38,115 nt of DNA from IMG/VR virus record IMGVR_UViG_3300038425_000070, positions 1 through 38,115 of that record. One strand, given 5' to 3'. Made by a program: the position numbers and the translations under genes. The stretch comes from a virus. The notes beneath the pieces were generated by a model, which searched no databases, was not told where the DNA came from, and saw nothing but the letters and a program-made list of their open reading frames with translations. Shown one piece after another: positions 1 through 4,813 of the stretch (position 1 is the first letter of the stretch; every line of letters starts with the position of its first letter).

Positions 1-23
1 GGCGACCCAGGGGGTGCTTCTCG

Positions 24-293
24 ATGCCTAAGCGCGTCCAGCTCTCGCGGCGGAAGGGCTACCGGAAGCCCGAGGGGGCGATCAACGTCGCCCGCCCGAC
101 GAAGTGGGGGAACCCGTTCCCGGTCGCGGCGGGTGGTCGCGAGTGGGCGGTCGCCTCCTACCGGCGGTGGCTGAGGAGCTGGGTGCTGGACGAGCAGATT
201 CGTCGCGAGCTTGGCGGCCACGACCTCGCCTGCTGGTGCCCGCTCGACCAGCCCTGCCACGCTGACGTGTTGCTGGAGCTGGCGAATGCGTGA
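24..293 (+). CDS. DUF4326 family phage protein
   Basis: This 89-residue protein matches the DUF4326 family from memory: a basic N-terminus, a central TKWGNPF motif and a C-terminal ACWCPLDQPCHADVLLEL segment with the usual cysteines and histidine. The family is common in actinophages and its biochemical role is unknown to me; the Cys/His cluster could bind metal. The ATG follows a purine-rich AGGGGG stretch at a suitable distance. The stop overlaps the start of the next gene by 8 bases, so the two are probably co-translated. The upstream neighbour is outside the window. Confidence 0.85.
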   Translation: MPKRVQLSRRKGYRKPEGAINVARPTKWGNPFPVAAGGREWAVASYRRWLRSWVLDEQIRRELGGHDLACWCPLDQPCHADVLLELANA

Positions 294-528
294 CGACCTC
301 GCCCGGGCCCAGGCCGACCTCGCCGCGTTCGAGGCGCTGGTCGCCCGCCGTCGCGAACTGACCGCCGAGTGGGTGGAGCTCGAAGGGCTGATCCGTCGCC
401 CCGACGCCTGCCCCCACTGCGGGCGCGCGCTCACCGTGGACCCGTTCCCGGATGGGGCGGAGCGGGCAGTGGCGATGGCGGGGGAAGCGGCGCGGGTCTT
501 CGCTAGGACCGCGAAGGAGGTGTCGTGA
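286..528 (+). CDS. small coiled-coil protein with a CPHC knuckle
   Basis: An 80-residue hypothetical protein. The first 45 residues are Ala/Glu/Arg-rich and look like a helical hairpin or coiled coil; a CPHCGRAL knuckle follows at about residues 43-50 and could form half of a zinc site, for example in a dimer. I chose the ATG at 286 because it overlaps the end of the DUF4326 gene by 8 bases, as is usual here, whereas an upstream ATG at 211 would give a long overlap with that gene. The stop overlaps the next start (GTGA). Function is not recognised. Confidence 0.75.
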   Translation: MRDDLARAQADLAAFEALVARRRELTAEWVELEGLIRRPDACPHCGRALTVDPFPDGAERAVAMAGEAARVFARTAKEVS

Positions 529-1157
529 CGCTCGCCGCGGTGGACACGCCCGTCGCCTCCTGCGTCGAGTACGGCGAGACGGGGCTGACGTTCCCGCGCG
601 AGCTCACGTTCGACGAGTGGCAGGCGCTCGGCGCGACGCTCGGGCGCATGGCCGAGTCGGTCATGTTCTGGCTCGGAGACTGGTGGCTGTGGGGCGAGCA
701 CCACTACGGCGAGGCCGCGGCCCAGGCCGCCCCCACCGGCTACGCCACGGGGACGCTGCAGGAGGCGGCGCGCGTGGCCGACCGCATCCCATCGCCTAGG
801 CGTCTAGGCAGTCTCTCGTGGTCGCACCACCAGGCGGTCGCGGCGCTCGACGAACCGGCCCAGGACGCGCTGCTCGGGCGCGCCGTCGCGGAGCACCTGT
901 CGGTTCGCGACCTGCGGCACGAGGCGGCGCGCGCCAAGGCCCTCACCGCGCCGGAACCGTCGCCGGGCGACATCCTGGCCGCGGCCGGGCGGGAGCTGCG
1001 CGAGTGCACCGAGGCCATCGAGGCGGCATCCGCGCGGCGCGCTACAGCCTGGGCGCGCTGGGCCGCGGTGGGCGTGACGGTCGCGGACCTGGCGCGGATG
1101 AGCGGGGTCACCGCCTACGAGGTACGGTCGGTGCTGGGAGAGAGGGGGCAGGGATGA
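525..1157 (+). CDS. LmbU-like DNA-binding regulator with C-terminal HTH
   Basis: A 210-residue protein. Residues 25-135 carry features I associate with LmbU-type regulators and their phage relatives: LTFDEWQALGATL, the aromatic WLGDWWLWGE motif, HYGE, and the SLSWSHHQAVAAL segment. The C-terminus (about 165-207) holds a helix-turn-helix (VTVADLARMSGVTAYEVRSVL). Members are thought to bind DNA; the target here is unknown. The GTG start follows a strong GAAGGAGG and overlaps the previous stop. One copy of the 14-bp palindrome lies inside the gene at 795-808, encoding SPRRLG just before the conserved SWSHH motif. The C-terminal domain is homologous to the separate small protein at 1417-1635. Confidence 0.85.
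   Translation: MTLAAVDTPVASCVEYGETGLTFPRELTFDEWQALGATLGRMAESVMFWLGDWWLWGEHHYGEAAAQAAPTGYATGTLQEAARVADRIPSPRRLGSLSWSHHQAVAALDEPAQDALLGRAVAEHLSVRDLRHEAARAKALTAPEPSPGDILAAAGRELRECTEAIEAASARRATAWARWAAVGVTVADLARMSGVTAYEVRSVLGERGQG
795..808. repeat. 14-bp palindrome, copy 1 (one mismatch)
   Basis: CCTAGGCGTCTAGG, one mismatch from the consensus CCTAGACGTCTAGG. This is the only copy lying in the middle of a gene, the LmbU-like regulator. It could be an internal operator or a chance match; the surrounding codons encode a conserved part of the protein. Confidence 0.6.
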
Positions 1158-1420
1158 GCGCATCGGGTCTGGACTACGTGCCTAATAACCCAGTGAACAG
1201 GGAACTTGTCCAGGTTGCCGCGGTCGCCGTTGCGACACTGGAAGCTCGCGGCTGCGGGCTGGGTAACGTTTTCGCTGCGATTCAGGACGAGCGGCAGCGC
1301 CAGGATGAGAAGTGGGGGGCTGGCCGTCACTTGCCGATGACGACGTGGCTCACCATTTTGACCGAGGAGGTCGGAGAGACTGCCGAGGCAATTCTGAAAT
1401 CGGGCGAGTTCGACCAGTGA
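1154..1420 (+). CDS. MazG-like protein with permuted helix order
   Basis: An 88-residue protein containing the three signature segments of short phage MazG-like (all-alpha NTP pyrophosphohydrolase superfamily) proteins, in an unusual order. RELVQVAAVAVATLE comes first (about residues 16-30), then AIQDERQRQDEKWG (42-55), then TWLTILTEEVGETAEAIL (63-80). From memory the RELVQVAAVAV helix normally comes last, so this looks like a circular permutation. If active it would hydrolyse a nucleoside triphosphate, but the substrate is unknown. Codon use is less G+C-rich than in its neighbours, suggesting separate acquisition. The stop overlaps the next GTG (GTGA). Confidence 0.75.
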   Translation: MSASGLDYVPNNPVNRELVQVAAVAVATLEARGCGLGNVFAAIQDERQRQDEKWGAGRHLPMTTWLTILTEEVGETAEAILKSGEFDQ

Positions 1421-1635
1421 CCCCTGACCTGCTCATCCAGGCCGCCCGCGAGCTTGGCCCCGTTCAGGCCCGCATCGACGCGGGGGACGCCCAGGCCGCC
1501 GCGGCCCGCGACGAGCGCGCGGCCATCTGGCGCAAGTACCTGCGCCTGGGCGTGCAGATGACGCGCCTGGCGGAATTGTCGGGCCTCGACCGCACGGCCG
1601 TCCGCGACGCCCTGACGATAAGGAGGGGACGATGA
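1417..1635 (+). CDS. small helix-turn-helix protein
   Basis: A 72-residue helical protein. An N-terminal helix (PDLLIQAARELGPVQARI) precedes a helix-turn-helix (VQMTRLAELSGLDRTAVRDAL) at about residues 46-66. It aligns by eye with the C-terminal 65 residues of the LmbU-like protein two genes upstream, so it is probably a free-standing copy of that DNA-binding module. The GTG at 1417 gives a GTGA overlap with the preceding gene; a longer in-frame extension would run far into that gene and is unlikely. The stop overlaps the next ATG. Confidence 0.75.
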   Translation: MTPDLLIQAARELGPVQARIDAGDAQAAAARDERAAIWRKYLRLGVQMTRLAELSGLDRTAVRDALTIRRGR

Positions 1636-1877
1636 GTGAAAGCACGTTGGCAAAGCGACTGCATTTTCATGACCAGCAGTGGGGCTGGTGGCGGTCACGG
1701 GCACGTTGTTGCTGTGGTTGGCGAGGGCCTTGGCGCTATTCGCTGCGCGTTCCTGCTCCTTATTGGCAGGCAATTGAGGATGACTGGCAAGCCCATTTTG
1801 ATGAGCAGCCAGAGGAGATTCGTCGTGAGGCCCGCCGTTACATGGTCGATATCCCTGCGACAAGGAGGACGCCATGA
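1632..1877 (+). CDS. hypothetical protein, Trp/Arg-rich
   Basis: An 81-residue protein with no family I recognise. The first half is rich in Trp, Arg and Cys (QQWGWWRSRARCCCGWRG), the second half is acidic and helical (AIEDDWQAHFDEQPEEIRRE). The ATGA start overlap and the following AAGGAGG serving the next gene support it as part of the translated cluster. Base composition is less G+C-rich than in the structural genes, like the MazG-like gene nearby. Confidence 0.6.
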   Translation: MSESTLAKRLHFHDQQWGWWRSRARCCCGWRGPWRYSLRVPAPYWQAIEDDWQAHFDEQPEEIRREARRYMVDIPATRRTP

Positions 1878-1972
1878 CTGTCGTGTACCTGATGGTGGGG
1901 CTCATCGTCGTGGCCGTCGTGGGGATGACCGTGCTGGCGCTCCGCGACTTGCCGCGGAAGGCGCACCGATGA
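1874..1972 (+). CDS. 32-residue single-span membrane peptide
   Basis: A very short open frame with strong translation signals: AAGGAGG at 1862-1868, then ATGA overlapping the previous stop, and an ATGA overlap with the next gene. The product has one hydrophobic stretch (LMVGLIVVAVVGMTVLAL) followed by a basic tail (RDLPRKAHR), as expected for a one-span inner-membrane peptide with the C-terminus in the cytoplasm. Function unknown. Confidence 0.7.
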   Translation: MTVVYLMVGLIVVAVVGMTVLALRDLPRKAHR

Positions 1973-2205
1973 GGACGCGGGCCAGACACCGAGGCAAGAG
2001 GATGGGCGACGGCGCTGCCGGTGGTTGGGCGCCCCCCTACCGTGTCGCCCGTCGCGCCCGCGTACTCCATCGCCGCGACGCAATCGACGCGCGCCTCCGG
2101 CGCCTGGCCGCGGTGGAGAGACAGCGCGGGCGTAGACTGCGGGCGCTGGCGCGGATGGTCGAAAAGCCTAGACGTCTAGGCAATGTGGAGGCACCATGCC
2201 GCTGA
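1969..2205 (+). CDS. Arg-rich basic hypothetical protein
   Basis: A 78-residue, strongly basic protein (about one third Arg/Lys) with a helical central region (RRDAIDARLRRLAAVERQRGRRLRAL split over residues 36-61). It starts with an ATGA overlap and its last 10 bases overlap the next gene. The palindrome at 2167-2180 lies within its last 13 codons, encoding PRRLG. Nucleic-acid binding is plausible from charge alone. Arg-rich frames can be artefacts in G+C-rich DNA, so confidence is moderate. Confidence 0.55.
   Translation: MRTRARHRGKRMGDGAAGGWAPPYRVARRARVLHRRDAIDARLRRLAAVERQRGRRLRALARMVEKPRRLGNVEAPCR
2167..2180. repeat. 14-bp palindrome, copy 2 (perfect)
   Basis: A perfect CCTAGACGTCTAGG. 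It lies 15 bp before the ATG of the gene at 2196, just upstream of that gene's GTGGAGG ribosome-binding site, and within the last codons of the basic protein gene. It is followed by GCAAT, as are other copies. Confidence 0.85.
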
Positions 2206-2465
2206 CAGTCGAGGAGTTCGAGCGTGCCTACGCTGAACGGTCTGGCACGACTGTCGCCAAGCTTCATGCCTGGGGCCGGTACGGCGAGCCTTGTGACTGC
2301 GGCGATGACCTCTGCGAGGGCTTCCAGATGACGCACGCCTGGGAGGACGCCATTATCGAGGACGTGCTGAGAACGGGCGCGATGCTGCTAGCGCGGGCCG
2401 ACGAGCTTGCCGCTGGGCTGAGTGAGGCCCTGCCAGAGGGGTTAGAAGTGCGATGGCTGACTTGA
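2196..2465 (+). CDS. conserved-looking phage protein with CDC motif
   Basis: An 89-residue acidic protein. Residues 3-28 are helical (TVEEFERAYAERSGTTVAKL), followed by a PCDCGDDLCEGFQM segment whose three cysteines could bind metal, then a helical C-terminal half. Small phage proteins with a similar C-D-C-G-x-x-x-C-x-G-F/W core are familiar but unnamed. The ATG follows GTGGAGG at good spacing. The 3' end overlaps the next gene by 13 bases. Function unknown. Confidence 0.75.
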   Translation: MPLTVEEFERAYAERSGTTVAKLHAWGRYGEPCDCGDDLCEGFQMTHAWEDAIIEDVLRTGAMLLARADELAAGLSEALPEGLEVRWLT

Positions 2466-2695
2466 CCGACGACCAGCTGGACGACCTGGAGCGCATCGCC
2501 CGCGCCGGTTCCCCCGGACCGTTCCAGGCCGCGTTCAGCTACCGCGACCCGGGGAACGTCCTGGCACTCCTGGCCGACGTCCGCCGAGCGCGCTACCTGC
2601 TCGCTCGCGCCGAGGTGCGCCTGCGCAACAACAAGACGAGCTGGTCGCAGGCTGACGAGATTCGAGCGTTCCTAAACGGGGCCGAGGAGGGCTAA
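2453..2695 (+). CDS. Ead/Ea22-like protein
   Basis: An 80-residue acidic protein resembling the start and end of Ead/Ea22-like phage proteins: TDDQLDDLERIARAGSPGPF at the N-terminus and DPGNVLALLADVRRARYLL further on. Ea22 of phage lambda is an early-region protein with a proposed role in the lysis-lysogeny balance, but relatives are mostly uncharacterised. It is a paralogue of the next gene, which has the same DEQLDEIEARLDAATPGPW opening. The middle domain of longer members is absent. It ends one base into the next start (TAATG). Confidence 0.75.
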   Translation: MADLTDDQLDDLERIARAGSPGPFQAAFSYRDPGNVLALLADVRRARYLLARAEVRLRNNKTSWSQADEIRAFLNGAEEG

Positions 2696-3066
2696 TGGTC
2701 GGACCGACGGATGAGCAGCTGGACGAGATTGAGGCGCGCCTGGACGCGGCAACGCCGGGGCCGTGGACGTTACGTGTAATCGACGGCTCTAACGTGGTCA
2801 CGGCTGGCGAGTATCCGATGCGTTCTATCATCGGCCCGAATCGTGCCGACCTCGGCTTTATCGCCAATGCACCATCTGACCTGCGCTTACTCCTGGCGGC
2901 GGTTCGGAGGGGACGCCGCATTGAGGCCGAGCGCGATAGGGCGGTTGAACTGCTCATTCACGTGCTGGAGGCTGAGGTGCAGCAGAGATGGTCGGCTAAC
3001 GTCAGCCTGCACGGGGAGATTCAGAATTACCTACTGGAGCTGCGCGCCGCCCTCGACGGTGCCTGA
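2695..3066 (+). CDS. Ead/Ea22-like protein, longer paralogue
   Basis: A 123-residue protein with the Ead/Ea22-like layout: an N-terminal DEQLDEIEARLDAATPGPW helix, a small beta-rich middle (about residues 26-55) ending IANAPSDLRLLLAAV, and a helical C-terminus. It is the second member of a tandem pair with the gene at 2453; the pair looks like a duplication followed by loss of the middle of the first copy. The start overlaps the previous stop by one base. Codon use is somewhat less G+C-rich than in the structural genes. Confidence 0.75.
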   Translation: MVGPTDEQLDEIEARLDAATPGPWTLRVIDGSNVVTAGEYPMRSIIGPNRADLGFIANAPSDLRLLLAAVRRGRRIEAERDRAVELLIHVLEAEVQQRWSANVSLHGEIQNYLLELRAALDGA

Positions 3067-3068
3067 TC

Positions 3069-3272
3069 GTGGCTGACGAACCGGCAAAAGGCGACCCGGC
3101 CGTTGTGGTCGGCGTCGATGAACGCTACGGCGTCATCTTCGCGGACCCGTCGACCTGGCCCGAGACGGACGACCCCGAGGACATTCGGCGTGCGCTGGCA
3201 TCGGGTGGCATCGCGCCGACCCTGCGGACCCGGCCATCGCTGCCGACGGACTACAGCGAGCTGACCCCGTGA
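3069..3272 (+). CDS. hypothetical acidic protein
   Basis: A 67-residue acidic protein with no recognised family. It shows a short beta-like opening (DPAVVVGVDERYGVIFADP) and an acidic middle (ETDDPEDIRRAL). It begins with GTG two bases after the previous stop and its stop overlaps the GTG of the probable small terminase gene (GTGA), so it is probably translated with it. It might be a partner of the terminase, but only position suggests this. Confidence 0.65.
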   Translation: MADEPAKGDPAVVVGVDERYGVIFADPSTWPETDDPEDIRRALASGGIAPTLRTRPSLPTDYSELTP

Positions 3273-3985
3273 CAGACCCCCAGCCCTCGCGACCCGACGA
3301 CAGCCGCTGGTGCCTCGCCAAGACCAAGGGCGGCCCCGGCTACTGCCACCGCCCGGCAGGCTGGGGCACGCCGCACCCTGGCATCGGGCGCTGCAAGCTG
3401 CACGGCGGGTCCAGCCCGAACGCCATCCGCGGCGCGGAGAAAGTCCTGGCCCAGCAGCGTGTCGCCAAGGCTGTCGAGGTCGCCAACGCCTTCGGAATCG
3501 GCATCACCCCCGGCCACGTCGACCCGTTCGAGGAAATCCTGATCTCCCTGTGGCGGCGCAAGGTGGCCCTGCGCTACATCGAGGGCGAGGTGGGCAAGCT
3601 GCGCGCCGAGGAGGTCGTCTGGGTGAAGGCCGAGCAGGACGAGTCGCAGGCCAAGGTCACTGAGGAGGGGACGGGGACCGGCGCCAAGGGTGGCGACACG
3701 TCGATGGAGCGGACCACGAACGAGGCGCGCATCAGACGCCGCGCCGAGGTGAACGCCTGGGTGCGGCTGTGGCAGGAGGTCCAGCGCGACCACGACCGGC
3801 TGGCCGTCGAGGCCGTCCGGCTAGGCTTGGCTGAGCGCGAGGTGCGCGTGACGGAGCTCCTGGGCGGCCAGATGTACGACGTGCTCCAGGCCATCTTCGC
3901 CGACCCGGCACTCGCCATGACCCCCGACCAGCTCGAACGCGTACCCGAGGTCGCCAGCCGCCACCTGGAGCTGGTGCCGGCGTGA
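3269..3985 (+). CDS. probable terminase small subunit
   Basis: A 238-residue protein. Residues 15-48 form a Cys/His cluster (WCLAK..GYCHRPAGWGT..CKLHGG) of the type found at the N-terminus of many actinophage small terminase proteins. Long helices follow with an RRRAEVNAWVRLWQEVQRDHDRL segment split over residues 152-175 and a C-terminal VRVTELLGGQMYDVLQAIF. The small subunit recognises the packaging site and loads the large subunit. Support is the zinc-like motif, helical content and position about 0.8 kb before the large subunit; direct homology to characterised proteins is not certain. Start is GTG with GTGA overlap. Confidence 0.65.
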   Translation: MTDPQPSRPDDSRWCLAKTKGGPGYCHRPAGWGTPHPGIGRCKLHGGSSPNAIRGAEKVLAQQRVAKAVEVANAFGIGITPGHVDPFEEILISLWRRKVALRYIEGEVGKLRAEEVVWVKAEQDESQAKVTEEGTGTGAKGGDTSMERTTNEARIRRRAEVNAWVRLWQEVQRDHDRLAVEAVRLGLAEREVRVTELLGGQMYDVLQAIFADPALAMTPDQLERVPEVASRHLELVPA

Positions 3986-4197
3986 CCGTGGACGCGGAAC
4001 CGCTCGTCGACTTCCCTCGGCGCCTGCCCGCCTACCCCAAGGCACCAGGGCGGCCCCGCGTCGGCATCGTGCACGTGACCAGCGTGTACGCGGACGGGGG
4101 CGCGGTGGAGTGGTCCTGCTCCTGCGGGGACGGGGGCGAGGAGGCGACGCGGGGGGAGGCCATGCGCGCCGCGGCGAGGCACCGGGCGCTGGCGTAG
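3982..4197 (+). CDS. hypothetical protein with CSCG motif
   Basis: A 71-residue protein with a GTG start and GTGA overlap. The central VTSVYADGGAVEWSCSCGDGG segment looks like a small beta-hairpin carrying a CxC pair, followed by a helical, Arg/Ala-rich tail (GEAMRAAARHRALA). Similar short proteins with a W-x-C-x-C-G core occur in actinophages, usually with no known role. It ends inside the first of three 13-bp repeats that precede the next gene. Confidence 0.65.
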   Translation: MTVDAEPLVDFPRRLPAYPKAPGRPRVGIVHVTSVYADGGAVEWSCSCGDGGEEATRGEAMRAAARHRALA

Positions 4198-4233
4198 TAT
4201 CCCCGCGCAGTATCGCGTGGTAGTATCACGGAC
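4195..4233 (+). promoter_or_regulatory. three 13-bp direct repeats with a leaderless promoter
   Basis: Three consecutive 13-bp units begin with TAGTATC, CAGTATC and TAGTATC at 4195, 4208 and 4221, with consensus YAGTATCNCG. The last unit supplies a TANNNT -10 box (4221-4226) that ends 7 bp before the ATG at 4234, the arrangement of an actinobacterial leaderless promoter. Because the downstream gene encodes a ribbon-helix-helix protein, and such proteins often bind tandem short sites over their own promoters, this is a good candidate autoregulatory operator. Confidence 0.6.
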
Positions 4234-4545
4234 ATGGCACGCGCGAAGAGCACGAACGTCCTCGTCCGGTTCCCCCCCGAGACGCACGAGGCAGTGAAGG
4301 CGGCGGCGGCCCGGCTCAGGTTGTCGTTCAACACTTATGTCGTCCTCGTGACCGGTGGCGACGCGTCGAGAACGCTTGCTGAGCCGGAGCACCCAGTTGG
4401 GGTCGTCGCGGGGGACGCGGGTGCCGTGGCCATTGAGCATGTCGCCGAGCAGCGCCGTGCCGTGCTGGGCCAAACGCAGCACGAGCCAGTTCGGCGGGGT
4501 CGCTCCTCCAAGAAGGACGCCTACCTCAGAGGGAGGAAGACGTGA
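4234..4545 (+). CDS. ribbon-helix-helix protein
   Basis: A 103-residue protein. Residues 5-35 (STNVLVRFPPETHEAVKAA followed by an AARLRLSFNTYVV helix) fit a ribbon-helix-helix DNA-binding fold like Arc or HicB-type antitoxins: one beta strand that would contact DNA, then two helices. No toxin partner is evident next to it. It probably controls its own promoter through the 13-bp repeats at 4195-4233. The region after residue 37 is unusual: its + strand codons are poor in G+C at the third position, while the same DNA read on the minus strand looks more coding-like, so the C-terminus may derive from an inverted insert. Confidence 0.7.
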   Translation: MARAKSTNVLVRFPPETHEAVKAAAARLRLSFNTYVVLVTGGDASRTLAEPEHPVGVVAGDAGAVAIEHVAEQRRAVLGQTQHEPVRRGRSSKKDAYLRGRKT

Positions 4546-4721
4546 GTGAGCAAAGGCCAGAACGCCCGCGCGATCACCTCGACGATGTGTTCGACCGTTA
4601 CGCGGAAGTCATGCAGTGCGAATACTGCGGTAAGGTCGCGCCGTGCCGCCCCGACCCCTACGGCCAGCGGCCCGCGTGCAAGACGGACTGGGACGGCATC
4701 GTCGGCGGGTTCGACGAATAG
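4542..4721 (+). CDS. small zinc-ribbon-like protein
   Basis: A 59-residue protein starting at GTG (GTGA overlap with the previous stop) after a GGGAGGAA ribosome-binding site. The N-terminal half is charged and helical (RDHLDDVFDRYAEVM); the C-terminal half has CEYCGKVAPC and a further Cys in RPACKTDW, a likely zinc site. The other frame starting at ATG 4546 was not chosen because it has no separate ribosome-binding site and encodes a Ser/Thr/Arg-rich, artefact-like sequence. The stop codon directly abuts a copy of the 14-bp palindrome. Confidence 0.75.
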   Translation: MSEQRPERPRDHLDDVFDRYAEVMQCEYCGKVAPCRPDPYGQRPACKTDWDGIVGGFDE

Positions 4722-4735
4722 TCTAGACGTCTAGG
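4722..4735. repeat. 14-bp palindrome, copy 3 (one mismatch)
   Basis: TCTAGACGTCTAGG, with a T instead of C at the first base. It begins at the base after the stop codon of the small zinc protein and lies in the 88-bp gap before the large terminase gene. It is followed by CAATC. Confidence 0.8.
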
Positions 4736-4773
4736 CAATCGCGACCGTCCGTGACTCGCGCCTCCCCGCGTCC

Positions 4774-4779
4774 TAGCCT
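4774..4779 (+). promoter_or_regulatory. candidate -10 box before the terminase gene
   Basis: TAGCCT preceded by GTCC, giving GTCCTAGCCT, which resembles the GTCCTACACT element at 7126 and 29805. It ends 7 bp before a GTG at 4787 that opens a tiny frame coupled to the terminase start. No clear -35 hexamer is visible. The call is inference from spacing and similarity. Confidence 0.4.
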
Positions 4780-4786
4780 TGTCCCC

Positions 4787-4813
4787 GTGGCCGGGCGTAG
4801 GGTGACGCGGTGA
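4787..4813 (+). CDS. candidate 8-codon leader peptide
   Basis: A GTG seven bases after the candidate -10 box opens an 8-codon frame (VAGRRVTR) whose TGA overlaps the terminase GTG as GTGA. The terminase start has no convincing ribosome-binding site of its own, so leaderless initiation here followed by translational coupling would explain its expression. The frame is so short that chance is a real alternative. Confidence 0.3.
   Translation: MAGRRVTR

Noticed and set aside
4546-4734. A 62-residue frame starting at ATG 4546
   Set aside because: The overlapping GTG frame at 4542-4721 has the GTGA overlap, a cysteine cluster and more natural composition; this frame is Ser/Thr/Arg-rich and runs through the palindrome.
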